The notes below the pieces were generated by a model. The model saw nothing but the letters and a program-made list of their open reading frames with translations. It was not told where the DNA came from and ran no database searches. 64,000 nt of DNA from Berberis thunbergii (Eukaryota > Streptophyta > Magnoliopsida > Ranunculales > Berberidaceae). Where the stretch lies: contig QNQO01000525.1 of NCBI GenBank assembly GCA_003290165.1, positions 310,001 through 374,000 of the forward strand, given 5' to 3'. Below, piece by piece: positions 10,853-23,650 of this stretch. The number at the start of each line of letters is the position of its first letter. Within the stretch, counting starts at the first letter, position 1. Made by a program: the position numbers and the translations under genes.

Positions 10853-11633
10853 CAGGGGCTGATTTAGGATTACATACAAAGGGAGGCAAACAATACACAA
10901 CTATTTTACTATACAATTAGACAAATATACATAGCATGATTAATTCGACTATAGCTAGCAAATGAAGAGCTTACCTTTTTGAATTGGAGAAAACAGAATT
11001 AAGCATAGTGGTATAAGATGAGAGTTGGGGAGAAACATATCTCTGCTATCTTTCTAACTTTTTGGCGTTGATGCAAACATAACAATACAATCTAAGTCCA
11101 AGTAGTATTAGCAGCAGTAGCCTAGGTAGTGTCTATTATCTGGACTAGACTGAATGGAGAGTTTTCTCCTTTTAGGCTAGCTCGAACGAAGCAGACAAAC
11201 AACAACTTTTGAAATCTTAAATTTATAATTGTTTAATCTAAAATAAAGAGATTAAATAGATAGAAATAAAAAAAATCTTTGAAATGTATAATTTTCCTTT
11301 CCCCAATCCCCAACTCAATTAATGGTGGGAATTAAAATAAAGAGAAATTAAAAAAAGAAAAAGAGAGGTGGTGGGTGAATAGATGGGAATTAGAAAAGGA
11401 GAGAGAAAGATATGAAGTAGGATTGAAATTGGTGAATTTAGAGTTTAAAAAATAAAAAACAATACCCTTTATTTTAAAATGATCTGGAGGTAATAGTCAA
11501 GATTGTATATAAAGAGGGTCAATCTAAAAATTTAAAGGGAGGCAAGATATAGCATACAAGTGACTTAATGAGATTTTTCAAAAATATAAGGGGGTCAATT
11601 GACCCCCTTATCCAACACATACATCCGCCACTG
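10853..11633. mobile_element. Non-autonomous hAT-like element
   Basis: It starts CAGGGGCTGATTTAGG and ends CATCCGCCACTG, imperfect inverted termini typical of a plant hAT MITE group. The flanks are AATCTTGT (10,845-10,852) and AATATTGT (11,634-11,641), an 8-bp target duplication with one mismatch. A GGGGGTCAATTGACCCCC palindrome lies near the right end. At 781 bp it has no transposase frame. Confidence 0.75.
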
Positions 11634-12126
11634 AATATTGTCGAGTTCACGTTAATGACTGGTTAAAAATATTTTTTCAATTTTTATTTTATTTTATCAT
11701 GAGTTAAACCACATTAAGCTTATCTCCCTAAAATTTTATCAAACCCTAAAATGTCTTATCTCATAGAAAGTATTCTCTCACCTAATGTGGACAATAATTA
11801 CTATTCAACAATTGTATATGGTACAGATAAAAAATGATGGGTAGCAGATGATTTATTCTCTTCATCGCAGTTGGCATTTTTGGACACTATTGGTGAACTT
11901 CCCATCAAAGGCTAAAAGGCAAAACCAAGATGGAGAATGACAAACAAGGTGTCACAGTGTTGAGCTTGAACTTTGGAACGCCTTTCCCCACTTCCAAACT
12001 TCTAAATCGTTGTGCGTAATTCTCCTACATGTCAATAAGGTTATCGTCAGTTTGTTTAAGAAGCATGAAGAAAAATAGGCAAAACATTCCCATTTCAGAG
12101 CATTATTAGGAACAGAAAATGAAAAT
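11634..12126. other. Spacer, nothing recognised
   Basis: AT-rich sequence with no open frame or repeat that I can support. Confidence 0.5.
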
Positions 12127-12590
12127 TTAGCAGAAGTTCCAACTGATCTTGGGATGCCTCTGCAAATAAGAGGAACTGCTCGCTAGGCCATTCTCTTCTC
12201 TGTCAAACTGTTCTGAGTAACTAGAAGGTGAAGGAGACCAAACTGGAACAACACCCCCCATCTCTTTTCCTTCTGCCACTGCTTGATGACTCTGCTGCAT
12301 CATCTGCATTTCTTAAGCCTAAAGAAATATTAAACCGGGACTGATTCTCATTTCTAAAAGCTTGCAGGTTGCCATGCTTCAATATATCTCTCCTTGCTTC
12401 TTAACCGACATTAACTGTTGGAGAAGAAGTTTTGGTCTGGAAGGAGATGGAGACAGATCTGGTTTGCCTCGAGATCACGAGGGAGAGTTCTCTTTCCCGT
12501 GATGAGAGGGTTTGTGAGGAAGATCTCATGGTGAGAAGAGAGTTTGCAGAGAGAGACGGAGTTGTGTGGAAGAAGAGAAAACATTGCAAA
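12127..12590 (-). other. Possible small gene, unrecognised
   Basis: Two minus-strand frames are suggestive. One starts at the ATG near 12,528 with a Ser/Arg-rich peptide (MRSSSQTLSSRERELSLVIS). The other, 12,127-12,309, is Ser/Gln-rich and ends QRHPKISWNFC. A CT-rich leader precedes the first. They could be two exons of a small gene, but I cannot find a splice that joins them in frame, and I recognise no family. Low confidence. Confidence 0.2.
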
Positions 12591-12609
12591 TCAAACACCA
12601 ACCAATGGT

Positions 12610-14014
12610 AAGGACAAAAGGATCTAAAAAATAATTTAATGATTCAGATTAGACTCAAATAATTTTCAAAATGAAGGCAAAACTCTAATAAATATAAATT
12701 AATAAATTAATGAGTGCTAAAATAAAAAATAAAAAAAAATCCAAAAATAATTTAGGACGGATTAGGGATAAGACAAACATAGCTTTTCCAATTTATGTGA
12801 AGTCACAAATAATTACAAGAAAATATAAATAAACTCCTAAAAGGAATTGTTTTGACAATGAGAACTAAATACCTAGCCTCCATTTTACCTACTAATTCGC
12901 TATAACCCTCAGTAACAGTCAATTTTAGTCAACTACTTTGATCAACCTTGATTATTTCTATTTTTATAAACTCAATAATGCCCTTTATTTGGAAGCCGTG
13001 TGTTGCACATCTTAAGTCCAGAATCTACAAAACTCAAAGTTCAGGGTAAAAGAACAAATCTCTAGTTGATATGATTTTTAAAATACAACCAAAAATATAA
13101 AACATCTGACCACTCTCTATCTCCTTCATTTCCTTAAACACGCACTCGCACAACTCCATCACAAGATGAAAAACATTGCTATCCTCATAGGCGTCTTCAA
13201 GCTTACAATATAATGTATGTTCGGATGAGGAGTCAATTTCTTCATGGATTAGACACAAAGCTTGACCCTTGCACTACCATTAGATCCACAGTCAATATAA
13301 TAATTCTTGTAAAATGGGTTCAGCATCCTTCTCCACTTCTTTTCTGCCGAACTTTCGAAATGGGCCATACAACAATTACCTATCGATCAAAGCTTCAAAC
13401 TCCTCAATTATCTGATGTAGATATATACTTTCAAATCCAGAACCGACAAAAACACCCAACCTCAAACTCCACTCCAATATTAAAGATTACTTTTCTTCCC
13501 TTGTTTTGCACTTTTATTTTTAAGTATCTAAACAAGAATCCCAATTGGAATCCAACCCAAAAATGGATCAAAAATCAAAACTTTCGGAACCCAAAAATTA
13601 GGGAAATGGTGAACTTTGAAAGGAAGAAAATGGGTCCGAAGATTGAGAGAAATGAGTGATAGTGAGAGGCGTGAAGTTTTTGCCTCCAAGTATTTGTTCT
13701 TAATAAATATCTCGACTCTAATCCCAGACTCTATCTCGATCGATTGGGTTTTTCCGATTACCAAGTAGTATATACTGCTAAATTGTTAGGGATTGGGTAG
13801 GGACAATTTATGTGATATTTTCTTATATGCATGATGATGGGTTGCGGTGGTTTGATGGAGGAGCTGGGCCTTGTGGAAATGAAGGAGATGGTGTTCAGAT
13901 GTTTTGTTTTTATTGCATTTGAAAATCACATCACCTACAGATTTGTAACATTAATCCCTGAACCTTGATGAGTTTTGTAGGTTTTGAACCTAGTATGTGC
14001 ACGACACATAAATT
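12610..14014. other. Spacer, nothing recognised
   Basis: AT-rich sequence. The longest frames (13,213-13,659 plus, 13,528-13,764 minus) overlap each other on opposite strands and resemble no known family. Confidence 0.5.
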
Positions 14015-15304
14015 TTGGTTAACAAATTTGGAGTTTTAGATGAGGAAAATTCGGAAGATTGTGGGGAAGGAATTGAGGAAAAGCATGAAGATCTCAAGAT
14101 GGTGGAACATATTTTTCACACGGCTCATGACAATGCCGTAGTTGTTCCAAAATCCACGGAGGAATGCCTTTTGGAGGCGGGGTACACAGTTTCGGCGATT
14201 GCAAATGTTATGGGGAACCAGGAATTGACTTTAAAGCAGGATAATGTTGTAAATTCAGGGGCTATGTTTGCTGTTTCACCCAAAACTGAGCCGCAACTTC
14301 AGGGTGTTGCAGCGACTGCGCAGGGTGCTTCAGCGCACACACCACAGGGTACTCCAGTGACTCCAGTGCACATCCCACAGGGTGCTCCGCAGGGTGTTAT
14401 AGTGAATTCAGCGCACACACCACAGGGTGCTCCAGTGCTACAACACACACACCACAGGGCACTCCAGTGACTTTGACGAAGGATGGGAATGAAAATGATA
14501 CGATAAATCAAGATTAGACAGTAGATAATGAAGAGGCTATGCAAGGCAATTCTCCCAAAACCCCAAAGGATGTTGTCTCTACTTCCATGGAAAATTTAAC
14601 TGAAACAAGGTATGAGGTTGGAAGTATGGCGTTCGACATTGAAAATATGGAAAGTCCATTAACCTTGTCTAAGGTAAATTTTTTTTTTTTAAACATTAGA
14701 AGATCATGAAAATGGAATTGAAACCAACAATGCAACAAAGGGGGCAATAGAGAAATATGGCGGGAATAGGGTGAATCAAAGGTTTTTACAACTAAAAGAT
14801 ATGATGGAAGTGGAATTAACTAAGTTGGGTCAAAAGAACATTGGAAATGAAGGTTAGGCTACCACACCTCAGTTGCCCAATGGAAACGCTCCTCGAAGAT
14901 CTACGCGAACAAAGCATGCAAACCCTAAATTCATGGCTTAACCCAAACAGAGAAGTTGTTTGCTCTCTGTTTTTGGTGGGTTCTAATATTGGGCATTGGG
15001 AAGAGTTGTAATTGTGTTGCCATAGTGTTGTTTTTGGACAGGTTTTGTGCAGTTTGTGTGGTTGTCATTGAGCAGGAAATTTGTAGTTGATAAGCTGATT
15101 TTGGAAGGCCAGTGAATTTTCAGTGAGCCCCTTTGGCAGTGGAAATGGCTGTAGGTTGTGGCCTTATCGTCTCATGGATGTGGTGCGCGATTTTTGTAAT
15201 CTTTTCGTTTTGGTTTTCTGGGCAAAGTCATAAAGTACTCCCGCTAGATGTAACTCTTTTTTAGAAGCAATAAAGGTCTGAAATTTAAATTTCAAAAAAA
15301 AAAA
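14015..15304 (+). mobile_element. Truncated LINE-like (non-LTR) sequence with poly-A tail
   Basis: A plus-strand frame (14,015-14,470) starts with NKFGVLDEE, like the end of a plant LINE ORF1. It continues through a Thr-Pro-Gln-rich repeat region, is broken by stops, and resumes to about 14,940 with an Arg-Ser-Thr-Arg-rich tail. There follow some 350 bases of 3' untranslated sequence, an AATAAA signal (about 15,269) and a run of A ending at 15,304. The poly-A end points to target-primed reverse transcription. Endonuclease and reverse transcriptase are missing, so it is internally deleted. A retrocopy of a host gene is the alternative. No target duplication found. Confidence 0.5.
14318..14465 (+). 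repeat. Coding minisatellite, AHTPQG(A/T)PV units
   Basis: Degenerate repeats of CACACACCACAGGGTGCTCC and shorter variants encode repeated HTPQGAPV-like peptides within the LINE-like frame. At least four units are visible. Confidence 0.7.
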
Positions 15305-17566
15305 ACATATCTTCCAAGTAGAAGGCATTATAATGTCAGATTGAGGGTTAGAGAGAACTAGTTTTTAAAATGAAGATTAGACTCTATTAGATATAAATTA
15401 ATGATGACCAAACTCGAGAAAAAAAAAAACCAACTTAATAGTTTTCTTTCACTCTTTCTCTCCCAATTCATTCGTTTTTCAAATATGTTCATGTATCTTT
15501 CTATTATTTCTATTTTAGGATGAATATCCAAAAAGCTTAAGAATATCCAAAACTTCAACCATGCATTTCTTGGAACTATGATTCATGCTATATTAATCGA
15601 GTAGTTATCCAATGTATCTAGTCAAGTAAACCACTATAAAATAGCAAACACAGACTCACTCAAACCTTATTCCAACCATTCAAGCCAAATATTTGGAGAA
15701 TATACTTGGTCCATTTCTTCAACTCTAAGCGTGCCATATTGATCAAGTACTTATCCAATGTTTCTAGTCAAATAAAACCCCAATAAACTAGCAAATACAT
15801 ACTTTCATTCATCCAATCGTGCCAAATACTTGGAGATAAGCAAAAACACAAAAGTCTCTTTTAAAAGATAATCATCATTACTCATCCAAACCACACTTTC
15901 TTTCCATTTCAAAACTAGTGCTCTAAAATATTTATCTTTCCCAAAAGTTCCTTTACTTTACTTTCTTTACAACCCGATCCAACTTCGACTCACCTCTTTG
16001 ACTTTCAACTTACGTAGCAAACACATCGACGTGTCATCTTATCCATCGCAGTTGCAAAGAGTAAATCACCTAACCTTTGCGGCGCACGTGAGGACAAACT
16101 AGGGTGACGCAAGCGATGACGTCATGATACGATGAGACGGACACGAAGGTTCGTGTGCGCGAATACGACAAAACTGAGTAGATAGCTTTGTTTCTTTTTC
16201 GTTTTATGGAGCACGTGTCAGTTGTTTATGTTATGTTGGGGAATCAGAAAGAAAGCAATAATGAGAATGACATGTAGTTTGTGGGAATACTCGAAAGCTG
16301 GACGGAGGGATAGATGGGTTCTAGACCTAACTTTGTTGTCACTTGTGAAATGATTGACAATTTGAGAATGTAGGACCAGGAAGGATGGCATAAAATGGGT
16401 TGGGTCCAGGTTGGATTAGGGGTGATCCGGATCCGAATCTATTTTCAAAAATTGAATTTGGGTTCGGGTCAAGATTCATTCAGGTCTCCATGAGTGGATC
16501 TATACTCAACTCATTTTCTAAAGTGGGTATTCACATTCGACTTGTTTCGATCCATATTTGTTGGGTGTGTTGGATCAGGGCAAATTGGTTATGATCGACT
16601 AGATCTACTTTTGTAATAGTAACTAATGCAATCGATTTTCACTCCCTGGTTTAACCTTGACCTGCAAACATGCACAATGAACGCACGTGGGCCACTGATC
16701 ACCATTGCGGTGGTCGATGACACTCCAATGCTAAAGTCAGACATGGATTTGAGGAATGTGTAATGTTGTAAATACAGAATTTGTAGTGTACCTTAGCTTA
16801 CCAACCTCATGTCTTATTTATAGTATTGGAGTCCTAGTTCGACCAGGCCATCGATGGCATAGTTTAGGGAAGAAGATCTTCGTGGAAATCCTTTTCTAAT
16901 TAGGAGTTGTGCTGTTAAGGAGAGTTTCCCTGTTAGCCTTCTGGTCCTAGATACATGGAAGATAGTTCCCAATCAGAGAGTAGTTCATAGATGGAAGTTT
17001 CCATGTGCGACGTATACTCTAGTATTTGCTTCCTAGTTGGAAGCAAAATGTTGTCGTCTTGCCTGTCCGAAATTGATCATCGAGATACTTGCCTTAGCAG
17101 GGCTTACAGGTATTGAGGATAGTTGTGAGACACGTGGGCTTAGCAGACTGTAATGATTTGGATCCGTTTGGCGGACTGCATTGTGCGAGCTTAGAACCGC
17201 TTGGGCCGAATCAGTGTTGGGCTGACGCTCAAGCCTATTATTTATTGAGATCATCAAGACATGTGTACAATGTAGAAGAGAGATCATTTTGGTGTATCAT
17301 CAGCAATTTCCTTCCGAGTTAGTGGGTCATCGCATTGGTTCACTAAGTCACTTCTTGAAAAGATACGCCGCTCATAATGATCGAGTCTGAATCGTTGTTT
17401 GAGCTATGCGCTTCATTAATTACGTGTGCATCGGTCCAGTGGATAAGAGGTGAACAACCAATTCCTATTTAGATATTCCTTTCTGCGAAGATTGACTCTT
17501 TGATTTCTTTGCTTTTAGCGATTTTGCTCTATTCGTCTCTTGATTGAAAACTTGTTCACCTTTTTC
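15305..17566. other. No gene recognised; right part may be a gypsy LTR and leader
   Basis: 15,305-16,620 is plain AT-rich spacer. From about 16,650 the base composition changes. A TTATTTATAG box near 16,814 and a leader precede the gag-like frame at 17,567. This could be the 5' LTR and leader of the gypsy-type element, but I found no second copy to prove it. Confidence 0.35.
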
Positions 17567-18690
17567 ATGGCTTACCAAAACCATTTTGATGATGGGACTT
17601 TGGCTAAGGGCCTCGAGTTTTTCGAAGAAAAGTCGATCTCCGAGTCGGGCCTTGACAAAATTTGAAGGACGTTCGGGGCCCTGAGGACCTGCCATTCTAT
17701 GCTCCGAAGGATGATCAGACGTCGATGTTTCCTCCGGAAGGGTTCGTCTGTTTGCACCGTGGAAAAATACTTCTAATTGGAGTTTATTTTCTTGTTCTTG
17801 ACGAGATTTGGGCCGTCTTGGATTTCCTTGGAATCCTTCCTGCCCAGTTGGTACCCAATGAGTATAGGATCATCCTTCTTATCTTGATCAGGGCGAAAGA
17901 TGTTGGCGTCCGTGTGACTCTGCGGATGATTCAGTAGCTGACTTCTCCTCAACTGAATGATCACGTTGTTTGTAAGATGGCGTCGTCGGTCTGTTTCGGG
18001 AAGTTGCTAGATGACTTCAAGTTCTGACAAAAGTACTACTCTTTGGCTCCTTTAAATTTGAAGTACTTCAAGTTCAAAGGTCGTTCGCTTGAGCGGGCGT
18101 TCAGGCGACTTTGTAAATATAGCTTCATTTTTTGATCTCGTTGCGTTGGTTGTATGTTGATCATCACATATGTTTCTTCCCAGGGAGGTTCCCTACTATT
18201 CCTCTTTTCCTAGAGGAGCAAGACACTATGAATACATTCCGTGACATGCCGAAGATGAGTGTGGAGGAAGTCATATGTCCTACTAACTTCAGTTGTAGTG
18301 GTTTGTGGGCAAACTGGCACGTGGCCCCCATTCTTTACCGCACACCGAAGGTGGAGCCCCTTCCAAAAAAAGGAAGACTTCCAAAGTTAAGGCTCCTACT
18401 TTATCTGACACAGAGGGGCTTTCTGAGACACCTGCCTCATTTGTAAGTTCGAAGAGGTCCCATACTAAGATTGAGCTGGCTCCCAAACGATCTACTCCAG
18501 TAAGGGAGGAGTGTGAACCTGGTCAGCCTGCTAGGGCGGAGGCTGAAGTGTCTGGCTGGGAAAGGGACCACCTGGGATTAGTAGGGATTGAAAATGCGTC
18601 GAATCTGAGTGTCGAGCAGGCTGAAGCTTTGAGTGAGAAGTTGATGTTGGCTGCTGTGGAGGCTTCCATTGGTGTTGGCCAGTCCAAAAC

Positions 18691-21600
18691 TGTAACACCC
18701 CTAAATTTCATAAAGATAATTTATTTTATTTTTAATTAAATAAATACGGTTACATTTAATTGATGTGAATTTCGAAATTTTTTATTTGGTGAGTTTAGAA
18801 GGTGGGTGTTTTCAGAAGTCCAGTGGGGGCGAATAGCCACCCACCCTATAAAGAGAAAACCCTATTTTCTTTTCTTTCTCCTTCCTTCTTCTTTTCTCCT
18901 TCTCCTTCCCTTGTGTTTTCTTCTCGGTGGCGGCGTCGAACTGATTCGTCGGTCTGTTGATCGACTCTGTGAGTTGAGGCGCGAGATGAAGGGTTGTTCG
19001 ATGGTGGTTTGTTGGTCTGTTTCAGGGCTGATGGAGGCGATTCAGTGCTGATGGAGGCGATGGGGTTTCAGATACGACTCTGTGATGGCGACAAACTCTG
19101 CGACCTGGAGGCGAGATGGCGGATAGAAGGAATGGCAAAGCTTGGAGGGGAAGGTGGTAATGGTGACGGGGGCATCATCGAGGATTGGGTATGATCTCTG
19201 TGTCTATGGAAACCTTTTCCCTTCTCTATTCTCTTCCAGTTCCAGCAGTGAAAATGTATCTCCATATTGAATATTGGGTTTCATTTTACTAAGTTGAAGA
19301 AAGGGATATTGTTTTATGGATGGCGATAATAGCAGGTAATGCTCAGAATGGGGCTCCTACTGAAGCTTTGGACCTGTTCGAGAAGATGCAGAGCCTAGGA
19401 GTGAGACCGAATCTAGTTACAATGGCGAGTTTAGTCTCTGTTTGCTCCCAATTAGGAGATAATGAGACGGGACGATGGGCTCATGACTTCATGGTGAAGA
19501 GTGGTATGTCAATAAATATCATTTCCTGCACAGCTTTGATGGATATGTACATCAAATGTGGATTAGTCGACGAAGCTCTGAATCTCTTTGATAAATTCCG
19601 AGGAAGAGATGTTGTGGCTTGGAACTCTTTAATCAATGGCTATGCTAAGAATGGTTATGCGAAGGAGACATTAGAAGTCTTCAAAGAGGTGCAGGATATG
19701 GGGTTAGAGCACACTGAGATCACATTTCTGACTGTCCTTTCTTCATGCGCTCAACTAGGAGCTCTTGAGAAAGGAAAGGAAATTGATCACACTTTGACAA
19801 AGATGGGGGTCTCGTCTATTCTGCATCAAAAGCAGCTATGAACGCCATAAGATTTAAAATCAGTGAGTTTTCTTCATTCTTCCTCTTTTACTGTAAGTTT
19901 TCTTATTCTCTGTATTTTGCAAATCATTGTTTCTTGACTAAATTAGTGATTGTATTTGTGAGGATTTGATGATGGGGTTTGTGAGTTTTGTTGCGAGGAT
20001 GTGTGGTTATGATTTGGATTTTGGTTTGGCGGTGTGCTGACCGGTATTTGTGTGTCCTTGATGATTTTGGATTGGATTCTTAGGCTTGTTATATTGCTTG
20101 ATTTAAATTCCATTTCAAAGGTTTTGGGTGTAAGGTGTAAGTGAAACTCTTAACCCTTTATCTCTTTGGATGAGCAATTCAGTGGGGATATATTCATCCT
20201 TATTCTAATTGGTTTGATAGATGTAAGTATGATTAAATATTCTAAACTCATAGTCCTTCATCTTTTAGCCATTGACATATTTTACCCTTGGTTGGATACT
20301 CATGATTGAAAGAGTTGAATAAAACATATCTAATTGGATCATCATAAGAAATATATATTCAAAACTTATATATCAGTTTTGTGTGTTCAACATGGTGAAC
20401 GACAAGTGAGGTGGATCGAGTCTTAACATATGCAAAGGTAGAAAATCAGATCACCTAATTAAAAGTATTCCATTTTAGTGGTGAAAATGATCCTTATTCA
20501 TGTCATTGAGGGAGTTATGGGGTTGTTTGATTTATGTGATGGCAACATGTGTGGAAGTAACCCATTTGAAGTTGTATTAGGGAGAGAAAGAGGTTGATGA
20601 TAGGAAACATTGAAGGATTAAATTGAATCCATACTGTTGTGAAGAATTTTCTTGTTAACATTGGAAGATGGATTATCTTAGGGCTGGTCATTTTAATTGG
20701 TGTATATGTATACTGTATGTATATTGCTTGTATGGAAATGACGGGTTTCATTTCAGGTAATCCAACTGTGAGATTTTAGACATGTTTGAGAATGAGGTTG
20801 CCTTATTTGTGGTGTTTTGTGCTGCAAACGCTTGATCTCCAATATTTTTGATCTGTTTGATGTGTGAGATTTTCCTAGCTTTCTTGGTTCATGTTTGGGG
20901 TCACCCATGTTTACCATTTTATTGATTGGGTGTGACTTTGTTTGGTTGGTGTTTGAATGGTTAATGAATATTAATGCATTGTGATAAATTTGGAGATTTG
21001 TATCAATATTGACTTGTTTATGCATTATAAAGAATTTGGATATTTGAATCAAGGAGTGGCTTGATTGCCATATTGTTACATAGCATGATTAATGAATATG
21101 CTATGTTTTCCCCAAAAATGTGGGTGAATAGATTGTGAATCAATTTATGTATGACAAAATGTCATTGTGGAGAAATTCTGAATTATCAAAAATAAATGAT
21201 ATTGGTAAACCTTGATTTCTGAAAATATAAACCACTTGGACTTGTTTCACTTAGAACTACCACATCTCTTTTGTTTATTATTTCCCCTCTCTTACTAGAG
21301 AAACTAAATGACCATTGGGTCATCTTGCGGAGTTGGGGCACCCATTTCTTACTAGAGAAACTAAAATAACCTTCGGGTCAGTCTTGCGGAAATGTGGTGA
21401 GTTTGTATGCCTAAAATAGGCTTTGATATTTATCCGTCAAAAGTGTGACATGAGTTTATGCGCATTGATAGCCCAAGGGTGGCTTTTGGTACTCATATAG
21501 CTAGGGGTATCCGCGATGCATGCCTGTATATGATGTCCCCACTTGGGCATGGATGACGGAGTAGTCCTCCTTTATATGAGAGAGGCATACGGATATGTAT

Positions 21601-22300
21601 GTTCGACACGGAGGTGGTGCGAATGTGGTATCGTCTAAGTGATCATTCCGTTAAAAAAGATGAACCTAATTCAAATAAAAATGAATAAATTACGTTGCAT
21701 TGTTTCTAATCTTCTTATGCAGGATGGCAAGTCCACTAATATTTCTGCAGGTCAGACTTGCCATAGTCAACTCCTATAGGGTAAGTACAGGTAAATGCAT
21801 ATTTAGATATTAGGATGATGAGATGATTGCCTCGTTGAGGAACTAAATTCTTGGAACTGTGTTTTTCTTGCATCACACCTTTGCCTCATTGAGAAACTAC
21901 CTATTGGTGTGATGGTTTGTTGTTTGTGTTTAGCTTGATGTTTATCACGTGCGAGTTTATTGATTTTTGGGATGAAGATTTCTCACACCAGCTTTATTGC
22001 TGACCCAAGTGAGCTTTTGCTTCTTGGGTACATTCCTTTGGGAATGTAGCCGATTAGCTTTTCAGGTTCAGAGACTTTTGAGTAGCGATACGGGAGTTTC
22101 GCTAGTGGGGTAGCAACATCAGTATTTTCCGGTTAGAGTTTTATTATAAATTTTAGTTTGTTCCTATTTTCTAAAATATACTTTTGTCATTGCTGCTAAA
22201 TATTTATGTTGTTATTGAATTTCAAGTCTCGAGATTTTGGGAAACAGATAATCCTAGGTGGATTTTAGGATTTTGTTTCTTCGAAAATCGGGGCGTGACA
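18691..22300 (+). mobile_element. 3.6-kb LTR-type insertion (probable solo LTR) carrying a PPR fragment
   Basis: The insertion starts TGTAACACCCC and ends GGGGCGTGACA, a TG...CA pair with short inverted ends. Identical 5-bp flanks AAAAC (18,686-18,690 and 22,301-22,305) are the target duplication. The interrupted gag-like frame resumes across it. No internal copy of the ends, primer-binding site or pol is visible, so a solo LTR of a long-LTR gypsy element is the simplest reading. A TATA-like CCCTATAAAGAG near 18,845 and a CT-rich leader lie in the left part, two partial repeats of TTACTAGAGAAACTAAA near 21,295-21,365 in the right. It has gained a pentatricopeptide gene fragment. Confidence 0.7.
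19316..19841 (+). pseudogene. Pentatricopeptide repeat (PPR) protein fragment
   Basis: An open frame of about 175 codons encodes roughly five PPR units: NAQNGAPTEALDLFEKMQSL, RPNLVTMASLVSVCSQLG, TALMDMYIKCGLVDEALNLF, RDVVAWNSLINGYAKNG and TFLTVLSSCAQLGALEKGKE. The unit pattern is that of the PLS class of organellar RNA-binding proteins. Full members have ten or more units plus N-terminal targeting and C-terminal E/DYW domains; none is here, and the frame ends abruptly in unrelated residues. It lies inside the 3.6-kb LTR-type insertion, so it is most likely a transduced exon piece. Expression from the LTR leader upstream is possible but unproven. Confidence 0.85.
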
Positions 22301-23650
22301 AAAACCGTTCTACTTGAGGTTCCTGATGCGGATTCGCTTGAGGTCCAGAGTCCAATTGCTCCACTGATAGGTCATCTGACAATGGTGGCGATAATGCGGG
22401 TCATCCTTCTTGTAGTTCGCATTGTTCCCCATCTCATTCCAGGCCATCTATCAGGGTGATATTCTCTTTCATCTCTTCCATCAGGTTCCGCTGAGCTGTA
22501 TCGCACTAAAGGGTCAGCGGCTGGTGAGAAAGGGAAGGCCGCAGATGAGGGTCTATGTGCAGTGGTGACTGTGAAGGGCGGTGTTAGCGTAATTTCGCAT
22601 TTGGGAGAGCTCTTTCCGGATGTGTGGATAAGTTTGTTTGCTTCGAACGTAGTAAAGATGAGCAATCGGGCTTGGCACCAGAAAGTTGACGTGGACTATG
22701 CTTCAAGGAAATACATAAGCAGGCATTATAGTTGGCTGATAGACCACGCTCCGAAACCCGAGGAGGATACGCTAGAAAGGCGTATGGATGGACATGGGTT
22801 TAAAGCATCTTATGCTGGGGATGTCACATTTGAGTTAGGTGGTCGTCGCTGGGACGAAAGTCGAGGTAGCTCGTGAAAGGGTGTACACCATGGAGTTTGT
22901 TTTCTCGAATATGCAAAAATTGTATTCTGATGCACTGTTTGAGATTGAGATGTTGAGGAAGTAGAATGAGGAGAAGAGTTGGGGCAGTCAGCCGTTGTCG
23001 CGGAGACTCAGAGGGTTCGTCCAGAAGCCCTTGAGTCTAATTTGGCAAATGCGGTGTCCGCGAGGGATAGATTTAAGCAAGAGTTAAACCTGAGTCGCCG
23101 TGATCTGGAAGTTATTGAATGAGTTTTCGCGAAATCTCACCGAAAATTTTGTGTTTTGAATTACGAAAAGAAAAAAGGTGAAATATAAATTTACATTTTT
23201 TTGAAAAAAAAATTGGACATTTTTCAATTTTTTTGAGTTTTTTTTTCTCCGTAAAATTCAATCTTTTTGCAAATAAACACATAACTCAGTGAGAAAGGTT
23301 GAAGATTAGCTTCAACTGGAGGAACACGAACTCAGCGCTATTAAGAGTAGTCTGGCTACAGAGCCGTCTCAGGTTGATGCATTAATGGGCTAGCTGAAGC
23401 TGTGGAGTGTGAACTTGTTGAAGCGAAGGAGCGTGAGGAAGAGCATATCAAGGCGTAAGGCAAGTGTGAATTTCGCTGGGTCGTGCATGGGAGATTGGAT
23501 TTGTTGGCGCTGATGAAGGAGGAGCATCTGGAATGGGACCTCGCATATTATAAATTGATGTCATACGTAGACCTAGCAGTGGTCTTTGTGTCATCAGAAG
23601 AAGAAGATGATCCGGATCGCGATGCTTAGATTGAGGCGCGTATGGACGCA

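Larger units (their letters stand above)
17567..23650 (+). pseudogene. Gypsy-type element gag-like gene ('putative gypsy type transposon' domain), broken
   Basis: From the ATG at 17,567 the frame reads MAYQNHFDDGTL, meets a stop at 17,659-17,661, and continues in another frame with PFYAPKDDQTSMFPPEG, GVYFLVLDEIWAVLDFL and LPAQLVPNEYRI. This pattern fits the plant 'putative gypsy type transposon' domain found in gag-like proteins of Tat-lineage elements. Further on (18,305-18,690) is a Lys/Ser-rich part (PSKKRKTSKVKAPTLSDTEG). The frame is interrupted by the 3.6-kb insertion and resumes directly after its target duplication at 22,306. A degenerate coiled-coil-like tail runs to about 23,650. 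Many stops; not functional. I see no protease or polymerase. Confidence 0.6.

Noticed and set aside
13213..13764. Opposite-strand open frames as genes
   Set aside because: They overlap each other, have AT-rich low-complexity translations and no recognisable family.
16400..16594. Short plus-strand frame as a gene
   Set aside because: No family similarity, no splice or promoter context.
18691..22300. A Helitron or CACTA for the 3.6-kb insertion
   Set aside because: Helitrons make no target duplication and end CTRR; here TG...CA ends with a 5-bp AAAAC duplication point to LTR-type integration.
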